Source: Malachius bipustulatus
Lineage: Eukaryota > Arthropoda > Insecta > Coleoptera > Melyridae
Assembly (NCBI GenBank): GCA_910589415.1
Contig: OU342631.1
Coordinates: 19,158,001 to 19,222,000, forward strand
Length of the DNA stretch: 64,000 nucleotides
Reading direction: 5' to 3'
Below, in pieces: positions 11,468-21,923 of the stretch. The notes beneath the pieces were generated by a model, which was not told the origin of the DNA, made no database searches, and saw nothing but the letters and a program-made list of their open reading frames with translations. How positions within the stretch are numbered: position 1 is the stretch's first letter; every line of letters starts with the position of its first letter. A program made the position numbers and the translations under genes.

Positions 11468-12580
11468 TTTGAAACTACACGACACGATCACAAAACAACA
11501 CAGTTTTCACGATTTTTCAACACCATTAAACACGGATTTTTCTGATTAGAAACACCAAGAATTTTGAAAGCGTCCCAATCTGACAGTTCCAAAATTAGTA
11601 TCATCCACAACAAAGGAAAATCACCGCTACCAACCTGACGAAACTATTCGCGAAGCGATTTCGGTTACTAAATACCACTTTCCACTTCACTGCAATATTA
11701 ATTATCCATACAATATTATAAACCAAAAAACGACTCAAATAAATTAAATACAATAATAATTGTTATTCCCATCCTCTTATTATTGTACTATTTATAAATA
11801 AACCAGTAATTACTAATTATGATTTATAATTTTTCAAATAATAAAAATATAAGTTGGCAATTCTGAGTAATCACCAAAACCTGGTGCGCGCGAAATTTAA
11901 AACGAACCAGAACGACGCGTATCATCACGTAAAAAGGTAACAATAATATAGTTGTTATTCCAGTGTACTCAAATACACAGCAATTTTAATTGTACTCATG
12001 AATCTCGATAAATCACACAATGAGTTAAATCAACCAGTTGACCTCTTTCCATATCACGTAGAAAGAAACAGAAACAAAGATACCGCGTTATTGTTGTTGT
12101 AAAACACATTTTATGTTATGCACCCGCTAATTGCGATAAATGGACATAACGATTACTTATGCATGTAAAAATTTCTCTTTGCTATTTGTTCATTATTATT
12201 GCTTAAGAAAATTAATTACTTATACTGATCAACAATTTCGAAACGCAGTTTTTCTCAACCTTGTTTTTACAACTCTCGCGATCATCATCAATAAATTATT
12301 CTAAGTTACTTAATAATTATTATTTATTTGATAAATTTATGATGTTAACTTCTTATTACATATTTGGTAAAATATTTGCATAATTATTTACGGCTCATGA
12401 GCGCCGCTGATGGTAAGATTTGAATTTTGTAATCCCCGCGCAAGACCTATTTTCTAGGCAGAGGGTGCGCCCGCAGGCATGGATCTGCGTAAACCGCCTG
12501 TTGGCCGTGTCCTCCTAGAGATATACCTACAGCCTACTAGTGAGTGCTCAGAGCTTCGAAAGTCGCTTAAAAATGAAATG
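11468..12580. other. Intergenic, nothing recognised
   Basis: AT-rich sequence. The segment 12400-12580 is more GC-rich (CCCCGCGCAAGACC, GGTGCGCCCGCAGG) and directly abuts the large transposon, but it matches no family known to me. Confidence 0.35.
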
Positions 12581-13389
12581 TGTGGGCCTTTCAAGACTAA
12601 AAGCTACGACCTGTGGCAAATGGAAGCTTATGTCATTAATATAGCCCAAAAAAATTCGTCCAGTAATCGTCCTGTGCAAAAGGGCACTATCCAAAATTTT
12701 CGAGTTTTTTCTATAAATCGATAGTATAGAACTGATACAAATTTTTGGTATTTTTTCTACGCAATATTTTGTAGCCGTTTGCCTGTAAAAAAATGAAAAC
12801 CGATCTTGAAAAGCGTTGGCTCTTATGGAGCCAGGCGGTCTTCAAGAAGCGATATCTCCGTTCGAAGTGGCTGAAAAATTAATTCAATTTTAATACTTCG
12901 GCTGTTTATCAACGATTATCTCAAAAGCGGTAACTCTGATCGAAAAATAGTCTTATAAATAATTGTTGCTCCATTATTTGTGATTAATATGGTCTTACTT
13001 TCATAATTTTACACCTAATAATTAATGAGAAAAGTTAATAAATGTAAAGCGATGCATAATCAAGACGCTCGAGTTCTCGCTCGAACTGTTGGCCAGCGCT
13101 CCGACTCTCGATCACCCTCTCTCTCCCTGCACTTCCCCTTATCTACGTAATACGCCAGGATAGGTTCATAATAAGCGCGGCAAGTAACCTTATTTGAAAA
13201 TATTATGGCTCTGTTTAATATCCATGAAACGTTATTTCTTGTATATAATAGGTAAATATACAGGATCAATTAAATTTATTCCAGGTGTTTTCTCACAATG
13301 AAGATAATTTATTATATATCCATAAATACTATTTTCAGTAAAACAATGGAACAATCACTTCTAAATGCATGCAAAATTGGGGAGGAAGC
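12581..13389. repeat. Left terminal inverted repeat of the 4.86-kb element
   Basis: Pairs with 16627-17439. It extends inward to GCATGCAAAATTGGGGAGG, so it includes the probable start of the internal gene. An 81-codon frame inside it (12479-12724) straddles the element border and is not a gene. Confidence 0.85.
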
Positions 13390-15230
13390 ATTGATAAATT
13401 TTACTTGCGGAAAAAGAAATGAGAAGAAGTATACATTATCAGGAAATTTTCAAACCTGAGCTAGCAGCTAACATATCCCATGTCGCTTGTTGCAAATGGT
13501 ATGTTAGCTACACTCTCAAATAAAAGTGCTTTAGGAGAAATAATCGAAAGCTACAGTACAGAAGAGAGAAGTAGTACTTTTAACAGCAGTAGCTTTGAAA
13601 AAATTTGTCACATATTTGATATGGCATGTCTGTAGTTCAGAATACCCAGTTTCTGCTACCATAAATTCAAGAACATTTGGCGATTATTCCTAAATATTCA
13701 CAAAAATGATATTCAAGCGTGACATAAAATCACAACGTATAGACCTCTAGTGTTCGATCATTATGAAAAAAATTCAGTCAAAAATGCAACTCGAATGAAG
13801 AGAGGTGGCACACAGATTCAATAAATAAGATAATCGATACTGGAATAAGCGTTCCATTGCCTCATCAATGGAATCTGTTTATCAATTCAACATTTAATAA
13901 AAAACAGTTGACCAATTTTCTGTCAAATGAGGCATTAAAACATTCAGCTAAAGAGAATATAGAGTTTGTAACAAGTGGTGGATTCTCTGATGTTTACCAA
14001 TATAAAAGTAATAATTTTTTCTTGGATGATGGATGACCTTTGATCTCAAATCAGGAGAAAGCAGATACAAGAATTTTACTGCACATTCTGTCAGCAAAAA
14101 AAGCTGGGTAACGATACTGATGTATTGGTATACTACTGGTACATTTCAGAGAACATTCAATTCCTGAAATGTGGATGAAGGTTGGGAAAAAAGGCAGTGT
14201 TCGGTTCATTCCCATACACAAAATCAATTTAGACCAACGCCTGATTAAAAACCTCCCAAATTTTCATGCACTGACAGGGTGCGATACAACCAGTCAATTT
14301 GCAGGTTTTGGGAAAAAAAAACTTGCTGGAAAACGTACTTAACTTATGAGATTATCTTCTGGAAAATTTTGGAAGGACATGGAACCAAATAATTTTCTCA
14401 AATGTTAACAATTTTGAAGAAAACAGAAGGCAGGTATACTCAAGGATTAATTCATAAAAATAATGAATTGTAGGTCAATGAGTATAAGCACACAGAGTGC
14501 AATTGCTAGCCTGTTAGGTGGGTTCGGAGAAATCCTCCATCGCCCATAACAGTTGTCATGCTGGCAGTGCCCGAAACTCCAACCAGAGAGTTTGCTTCCG
14601 CATCCAACAGCAGAGCCTTCCAGAGTACCAAATCAAGCACAGACACGTGTTTCGTTCTACTGGAACTCATCAGTGTGCTGCATTCGGAGTGTCTGGAGGA
14701 TGCTGCCGGATAATGCTGGCCTTAAGAGGCCCCGGCTTCCGTTCATCCGGCAGCATCCTCCAGACACTCCGAATGCAGCACACTGATGAGTTCCAGTAGA
14801 ACGAAACACGTGTCTGTGCTTGATTTGGTACTCTGGAAGGCTCTGCTGTTGGATGCGGAAGCAAACTCTCTGGTTGGAGTTTCGGGCACTGCCAGCATGA
14901 CAACTGTTATGGGCGATGGAGGATTTCTCCGAACCCACCTAACAGGCTAGCAATTGCACTCTGTGTGCTTATACTCATTGACCTACAATTCATTATTTTT
15001 ATGAGTTAACAATTTTGTCCTGAAACTTTATACGGAAAACGAAAATATATAACCTCTATAAATCATCTGTGAGGTCTATTAGCTGCTTCTAAAACTTTAG
15101 ATAAACTCCCCCCAACAGAAGACAGCCTTTATCAACATTGCCTTCGTACATTTATTATCAAACCTACATTTGGTTAAATACTCTACGACCTGTCCAGGAC
15201 TTACCAGACTACACAGAATTCGGATGGAAG
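13345..15230 (+). pseudogene. Degraded transposon gene with HALTGCDTTS motif
   Basis: Reading across many stops and shifts, recognisable pieces appear in order: MEQSLLNACKIGEEAL near 13348, NFHALTGCDTTSQFAGFGKK near 14260-14320, and, after the palindrome, QFCPETLYG followed by SKTLDKLPPTEDSLYQHCLR near 15010-15150. Proteins with the HA(L/F)TGCDTTS motif followed much later by LPPT-x2-(S/A)L-x2-H-x2-R are widespread in animal genomes as repeated, transposon-like genes; I do not know their catalytic mechanism. More than ten stop codons make this copy non-functional. The palindrome at 14452-15004 splits it. A second, shorter remnant of the same family is at 61140-61300. Confidence 0.65.
14452..15004. 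repeat. Near-perfect palindrome, 260-bp arms and 33-bp spacer
   Basis: Arms 14452-14711 and 14745-15004 are reverse complements without a difference that I can see in the parts compared; the longest shared frame is identical for 64 codons on each strand. The arms are clearly more GC-rich than the surrounding element. The spacer (14712-14744) contains GGCCTTAAGAGGCC, itself a small palindrome. The sequence GTTAACAATTTTG occurs just before (14404) and just after (15005) the insertion. The arms' own frames match no protein I know. Confidence 0.9.
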
Positions 15231-15641
15231 TTAGCCGACAATCGAATCATTGTAGTCTTCAAACATTACCAAGTTTTTCCAAAATGACATAATTTTTAAC
15301 GTGTCAATGTAAAAAAGGTATGCAAACATAATAATAATATCATAATGCTTTTTTCTTAATGACTGTGCTTGTATTTCAGATTGTACAGCAAGGTGGTGTG
15401 GTTGTAAAAAAAATTGACTTGATGCATAGGATCTTGTCGCTGCATGGGCCAAAAATCCTGTCGAAATATTGCTACGGTTATGTCAGCTGCTATACCTCCG
15501 TCTCCTAAGTAGAGGCTATTTTTGAGTCGGATAGTGAATAATTTTTTACTTTTTTATTTTTTATCATACCTAACCTACCTATACCTACTAAAGTTTCTAA
15601 TAATTAGCTATAATGCAATTAACATTCGCTGTAGAGAATAC

Positions 15642-16452
15642 AGGCGAGTGTCTTAACCATCATAAGAGCGTATTAATAGCCATTATCTGCGAGTTCCATA
15701 CACTATTTTTTCTACGACCCTTTTTTATTTCATAGAAAAGATTAAAAAATTATATATTTTAACAATGACCCATGTACAATTGCGAATCATTGAGGGTAAG
15801 ATAGGTTGCTATTTGCTTACGCATATTAGGTACCAAATTCTCTCTTCGTTGCTAAGATTATTCTGCTGAGACATGTTTTAGTATCAAGTTTAAAGGGCAC
15901 TACTCACTACTGCGTAATTTTTATTATGCGAAGTTCGAATTCCGAATTTTACGCTTCGATTTTGAGATTAATTAATAATTTTAATAACTGACAGCCATTA
16001 ATTACGATATTGTATGACTGCGCAACGCGGGTCGCAGCGTTGCCGCTTTGAATACTATATCACGGAGCGCTACGAATGATATAATACTTTATCTTCCCAT
16101 CTTTTACACGATATACCTACTTATCAAATTAATTAAGGTAACATAAAATCTTGATAAATTTTCTTTGAATGTTACTTATGTTCTAAATTAAATAAACGTT
16201 CAGAATTTTTTTTCAGAAATACAGAATTTATATCACAAGGCAATTTTTGTCGTCAGTATGACAACTCTGTGACTTCGGGTGGCTTGCCGACCCGATCGTG
16301 AGCGAAAAGGAACCGATTCGATTGCAAATGCTCCTCTGCCATTGGATAGCTTGACCAGTGCTTTAATAAAAATTTGTATCTTAATGAGACCCATTAAAGC
16401 ACTGGTGATTCATACTTAATATGCAGATTAAAGGTTGGGAGTAGAAAAAATA
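15642..16452. repeat. Copy 1 of an 811-bp dispersed repeat
   Basis: Matches 47502-48319 in direct orientation almost base for base, from AGGCGAGTGTCTTAACC to GGGAGTAGAAAAAATA. Near the right end, ACCAGTGCTTTAAT and ATTAAAGCACTGGT form a hairpin. This copy is nested in the 4.86-kb element and lacks the left hairpin arm present in copy 2. No coding potential is seen. The class is unknown. Confidence 0.8.
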
Positions 16453-16626
16453 TATTCTGTATTCGTGTAGGATGAGGATGTATTCTGTATTATTAAGGAA
16501 GCTGATCTCAATTAAAATTTTGCACTTAACATTATGTTTGATGTAGGATATTTTATTAACATTTAGAACTTTCAAATATCGAGCGCCATTGTTATTGTGT
16601 TGATTATGAGCGAGGGGAAGCGAAGC

Positions 16627-17439
16627 GCTTCCTCCCCAATTTTGCATGCATTTCGAAGTGATTGTTCCATTGTTTTACTGAAAATAGTATTTATGGATAT
16701 GTATAATATAAAATTATATTCATTGTGAGAAAATACCTGGAACAAATTTAATTGATCCTGTATATTTACCTATTATTTACAAGAAATAACGTCTCATGGA
16801 TATTAAACAGATCCATAATATTTTAAAATAAGGTTACTTGCCGCGCTTATTATCACCTATCCTGGCGTATTACGAGGATAAGGGGAAGTGCAGGGTGAGG
16901 GAGGGTGATCGGCAGTCGGAGCGCTGGCCAACAGTTCGAGCGAGAACTCGAGCGTCTTGATTATGCATCGCTTTACATTTATTAACTTTTCTCATTAATT
17001 ATTAGGTGTAAAATTATGAAAGTAAGACCATATTAATCACAAATAATGGAGCAACAATTATTTATAAGACTATTTTTCGATCAGAGTTACCGCTTTTGAG
17101 ATAATCGTTGATAAACAGCCGAAGTATTAAAATTGAATTAATTTTTCAGCCACTTCGAACGGAGATATCGCTTCTTGAAGACCGCCTGGCTCCATAAGAG
17201 CCAACGCTTTTCAAGATCGGTTTTCATTTTTTTACAGGCAAACGGCTACAAAATATTGCGTGGAAAAAATACCAAAAATTTGTATCAGTTCTATACTATC
17301 GATTTATAGAAAAAACTCGAAAATTTTGGATAGTGCCCTTTTGCACAGGACGATTACTGGACGAATTTTTTTGGGGTATATTAATGACATAAGCTTCCAT
17401 TTGCCACAGGTCGTAGCTTTTAGTCTTGAAAGGCCCACA
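16627..17439. repeat. Right terminal inverted repeat of the 4.86-kb element
   Basis: Reverse complement of 12581-13389 with scattered substitutions and small indels. The 61-codon frame at 17260-17445 is a shadow within it. Confidence 0.85.
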
Positions 17440-17475
17440 GGGTGACACGTTTCACCCTATTCTGCACTCTACTAT

Positions 17476-18406
17476 ACAGCGTGTCCCAGATTGGTGCTGT
17501 AACTGCTGTATGTATTGGGGTCTCGGCTGCTGTAGAGTAGAGATAATAAAATATGAGAACATTTAAATGGGAACCTTTTAGAGAATTTTATGATTTATCT
17601 GAAATTGCAAGCAAAACGGTCATGGCTATCTAAAATTTTGAAATATTTTGAAGAATTTTTTTTTCTTAAGTATAATTTTTGAAAAATACAAAAACCTTCT
17701 TGTGGAAATTTTTCATATAGTTTTTTTTCAGTTAATTACCTTTTTAATGATTGGGAAAAATCAATACCTAAATACAAAAAATTAAAAATTAAAGAAGTAC
17801 CTATATGATTTACCTAATCAATCATTATGTTATGGTTTGACCGTGAGTGTTGTCCTGTGAGATGCCACATTGATCCTGATTATAAACGATTTGATTTAAT
17901 GCGATTTAATTCGTACTAATTACTAATTATTATTATAATTGTACGAATCGAAACAATTATTGTATTATAATAATTACATTAATTATTAATAATATGATAT
18001 TTATTATATAAATCAATAATTATAATTGTACGAATTAAATCTCATAAAATCAAATCGTTTATAGTCAGGATCAGTGTGGCATCTCACCGGAAAACACTCA
18101 CTGGACAAACCATACCTAAAATTTTAATATTTTAATCAATTTTTAATTGCATTAAATATAAATTGTTAAAAAAAAACTTAAAATGTGGATGTTGAAAATC
18201 AGACTAAATACGAGTCAGATTCTACATGAAAAGATGCGCCACGAAAATTTTTGTTTTAAAAATATTTCGTTTTTATTCATTTTTCAAAAGTAATAAGAAT
18301 AATAAGAGTTACGAGGGTATCTAACAAAATTCTCTAAAACTTTATACCCATTTAAACGTTCTGATGCCGAGATGTCAATACATGCATCAACCTGGGATCA
18401 CACTGT
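17476..18406. mobile_element. 931-bp foldback element
   Basis: Outer ends ACAGCGTGTCCCAGATTGG and, on the right, the diverged complement CAACCTGGGATCACACTGT. The inner arms are better preserved: GAGATGCCACATTGATCCTG and TATAAACGATTTGATTT at 17858-17900 pair with AAATCAAATCGTTTATAG and CAGGATCAGTGTGGCATCTC at about 18047-18087, around an AT-rich centre near 17975. Non-coding. Confidence 0.75.
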
Positions 18407-18516
18407 ATAAATTTTCTAAATTTTTGAAATAGGTAATACGCGTGTTAACAGATAAACCTACTAGGTAATCGGGCTATAGGTGTAGGTAAGGATGGTAGTA
18501 CGAGTAACCTATATAT

Positions 18517-19087
18517 GGTGTTTCAATAAGAGCGCAAGATTTGAATTGCGCGCCATGTTTGACAGTCATAATATCTCATGATTATGAGGTGACTAATCGA
18601 AAGTTGACAGATGGGAGTTAGTAAAGATGGACCATTACACGGTAGAAAAACGCGGCCTGATCGTCAAAAATTATTATCAAAATGGTGAAAGTTTAATTTC
18701 CACTACGAGTAGTGGTTTTTAAAGTTTTTTTAAAAGTTTTTTTTGTCGATATTTTGCCGATAAAAATCCCGATATTTGCTTACATATGTCAGCTAACGCC
18801 CTCTAAAGGTTGCGGTGGTACTAGCTTAAAAAAATCGTAAGATGCAATCGACAGAAGAAGGAAAACTATTTGCTAATGAGACTATCTTGTTAAATTCCGA
18901 GTAGCAATTAAACTTTCACCATTTTGATAATAATTTTTGACAATCAGGACGCGTTGTTCTACCGTGTAATGCTCCATGCTTACTAACCCACATCTGTCAA
19001 CTTTCGATCTGTCACGTCATAATCATGTGACATTATGACTGTCAAACATGGCGCGCAATTCAAATCTTGCGCTCTTATTGAAACACC
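18517..19087. mobile_element. 571-bp MITE derived from a mariner/Tc1-type element
   Basis: Inverted repeats of about 190 bp start GGTGTTTCAATAAGAGCGCA and end with its complement. Within the left arm (18626-18705) a frame reads MDHYTVEKRGLIVKNYYQNG, matching the N-terminal helix-turn-helix of insect mariner-like transposases (pattern M-x-YT-EQR-IVK-YYQNGES). The mirrored fragment is in the right arm, so the start of a transposase lies in both arms. The catalytic region is missing. Non-autonomous. Confidence 0.75.
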
Positions 19088-19391
19088 CTTTATAACTCGC
19101 AAAAGCGTCTAACTTCTTTTTAGAACTTATTTTCAAGTTATTCTTACTTACATTATACAGGCGTCGCGCGTAAACTCTTCCACATTGTTAGGGGATCAGC
19201 AGAGAAGCACAGAAAAATAGTAAAATAATTTTTCTTCTAAATTTTGGGCCGGATATGAAGAGGTAAAGTTGAGAATTCAACTTCTTTATTATTGACAATT
19301 TTAAAGAATTTGTTTGCTTAAAACAGAGACTATACTGCTCTGTTAAGTATCATGAGTTTTTTTTTAATAAATTTTAAATTTATATGAATGA

Positions 19392-19443
19392 AATTAACTT
19401 CAGTTTTCTGGTATTCCACCAATGAAAAAAAAAACTGAAGTTA
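19392..19443. repeat. Short hairpin
   Basis: TTAACTTCAGTTTT and its complement enclose about 24 bp. Possibly a tiny MITE relic. Confidence 0.4.
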
Positions 19444-19714
19444 ACCGTGTAGGTGTAACCAAAGACTTTATGCGCATGTTCTAATAAAATTTATTTTCGC
19501 GCAACCGTACGCGAACTGACTGCTTTTCACAAGCTGTGTGTGTGAATCGCAAAATCTCACTTCGCTAACGTCGTCAAAGGCAATGGCCGTTTTCGGGTTC
19601 TTATTATTAAAGTCCTTGCGACGGCCGCAGAGTGAATTTCATGCGTACTTAATGCTCAATTATGTTTTAAATTAAATTTAAAATAGTTGAGCATTAAATT
19701 GCTCGAGAAAAAAG

Positions 19715-19782
19715 TGACACGGCAAGTTCGAACCGGGGACCACAGCGTGGAAACTCGGCCCCTAGCCAAGTCGACCAAACAT
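19715..19782 (-). repeat. tRNA-like SINE head or tRNA pseudogene
   Basis: On the minus strand a box A-like TTGGCTAGGGGCC is followed about 37 bp later by a box B GGTTCGAAC in the context TCCCCGGTTCGAACTTGCC. The spacing fits an internal RNA polymerase III promoter. No proper cloverleaf can be drawn: the acceptor ends do not pair. It is probably a tRNA-derived SINE or a tRNA relic. Confidence 0.55.
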
Positions 19783-21923
19783 ACTGTTTTTTAGATTTTA
19801 AACTTTTTAAGTACCGTTAAAAAAATTAAAAAACGACTTTTATGTAGGTACCTAACCTACTTAAGTACAAATTTTTACCAGGTCAAAAAATTTAAGATAC
19901 CTACAATATTTGCTGATGGAATAAGGATTTAAAAAATAATGAAATTTTTTTTTGAATATTTTTAACTCGATTTTTAAAGAAAAGCAGTGGCGTATAATTT
20001 ATTGTATATGTATATCTTCGAAAAAGTTCACTGAAAATATAGCACGAACGGCACTGGTGGGAAAAACTCGGTTCTTAATTCATAGAAGGTGCATACCAAA
20101 TACCACAAAAATATTTAGATTGACCTGAAAGGTATAAGAAAAAAACAAATATATTTTTTCAAACTGCAACATTATTTAGTAAGTACATAGTTAAAAAATT
20201 AAATCCGTTCAAAGGAAGTTTTTTGTTTAAAATGGCCCCAAGACTCATCGTACCAGTAGATATTGCCCTCTCCTCCTGACCTGACTCACCCTGTATAAAA
20301 GTGTTACAAATAGTAGACCAAGCTGGTATAGCTGCAGATTATTTGGGGAAAAATTAATGGGACTTTCCTGCATACCATTTTCTATTTAGGGATCTCTCTT
20401 TAAAGACACTGTGTCAAAGTTAAAATTATAAAATGTATTTATTTATTATAACTCCGTAGTTTCTTAAGATATTCGCAGTTGACATTTTTCATATGCCTTC
20501 ATTTTGATACCGGAAAACGTTTGAGAAAGTTTATTGTTCAAAGAGAATCGCAGCGCGAAAGGAGAAAATGAGGGTCAAAACACAACAGTGACCCTCCACA
20601 ATATTTTGCCATTGGTTCAAATGTATTGTTTGTTATATTTTCTTAATTTCATTTATTTTTCTTACTTGTAACATTTTTAGCGTTATAAAAAAAAATTTCT
20701 TTTGAAAAATAATAATATCAATTTTAATTTTGGAGATCTGAAGATCTAATCAAGTCCTAATTGGTAAATCTGCATATAAAGCGTCATTCAGCGTTTTATT
20801 GGACTCTCCTAATAAGCCTTGACTCGATCATCTATTCACAGGGACGAAGCTAGAATGGTAAAAATGAACGAGGGCACGAGTAAATCCCAAAAAAAAATGC
20901 CAATAATAATAATTATTAGTCCTGAACCAGAACTTTAAATTTTCAATAATTTTACCACGAGCGAATTAAGCGCTCAATACTCAATTACTTCTTTAGACGC
21001 GATATTTCCAGGACATAATAATTTAGTTCACATATTATGAGCGCACAAAAATTTCATCATCGTTCAATCAAGTTTTATATCCGAAGCGCGAAAAACCACT
21101 TGTTTACATTCAAAAATCAGAGCGCTCTTGAATCAAAAATACCCAATAAACGAGCTTTTAAAAGCAGAGGCGAAGATAAAGAAGTTAATTATATAACGCA
21201 TCGAAATTAAATCCCGGAGATTTAGAATCAAAATAGGGAAATAAAAACGATTCTATTTTCATCCCTTCACTTATTCACTCTTTCGATGTAGCTCCAGCAG
21301 GTAAGTAAGTAAGTAAGTAAGTTCTCAGCAAGTTCTGTTTATTTTTAATATTATTTTGTAAACATAAAATTAAAATCTAATTTGACAACCGGACGTAGCC
21401 GAACTAGAGATTTACTAAAATTAACTCAGCCATCGTCCTCGGGAACTCAACTTCGCTCTGAAAGATCAACCACGTAAACTCTGAAAATATACATGATAGT
21501 TACTTTTACAAACACTCCTGCTTGATATACTTATACTCAGCTGCTCCGAGCTCGTCGTCTCATCTCTAGTTTTATAGTTTTGTCTTTTTTTTTCCAATAC
21601 ATCATCCCATCGTGTGCCTTTTAAGAAAATAATTGGTAAGTTAAAATAAGTAACACAGTACGTGCGATTGGATAATCTTATTTAACTCATCTAACATGTA
21701 GGTACCTACCGTAGATCCACTAACAATAATAATAAATTATCAATAACACAGAGAAAGAGAGTGATTATTTTAGATGCACATATACATTCACACGTGTTGG
21801 ATTTGATTTGTTCCCTTTTGTCTCCCACAATATCAAACTTAACAAATCTCGTTTGTATTATTAGCAACCGAAGAGGTTTTCCCGATGAGAATAAGAATCC
21901 AAGGACATGTCCACTAGGATACT
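19783..21923. other. Region upstream of the HOIL-1-like gene
   Basis: No gene is seen. CACCCTGTATAAAA near 20288 marks the end of another repeat of the ACCCTGTA group. The region 21240-21923 should hold the promoter and any 5' UTR exon of the HOIL-1-like gene; a (GTAA)n donor array is at 21299-21322. Confidence 0.4.
21299..21322 (+). repeat. (GTAA)n microsatellite that doubles as splice-donor array
   Basis: CAG is followed by five consecutive GTAA units. Each GTAAGTAA is itself a consensus splice donor, so an untranslated first exon of the HOIL-1-like gene could end here. No transcript evidence is available. Confidence 0.5.

Larger units (their letters stand above)
12581..17439. mobile_element. 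4.86-kb DNA transposon with about 810-bp terminal inverted repeats
   Basis: The left end begins TGTGGGCCTTTCAAGACT and the right end is its reverse complement, AGTCTTGAAAGGCCCACA. The two arms (12581-13389 and 16627-17439) remain alignable over their whole length with few differences. Between them are a degraded plus-strand gene with an HALTGCDTTS motif (about 13345-15230), a 553-bp palindrome interrupting it, and an 811-bp repeat also found at 47461-48319. No clear target duplication is visible. I cannot assign a superfamily: the long inverted repeats and the protein motif are the only guides. Confidence 0.75.

Noticed and set aside
14518..14938. Two identical 93-codon frames on opposite strands
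   Set aside because: They are mirror images produced by the palindrome, begin with GTG and match no protein.
16381..16647. 88-codon minus-strand frame
   Set aside because: Straddles the border of the 811-bp repeat and the right TIR, so it is not a gene.
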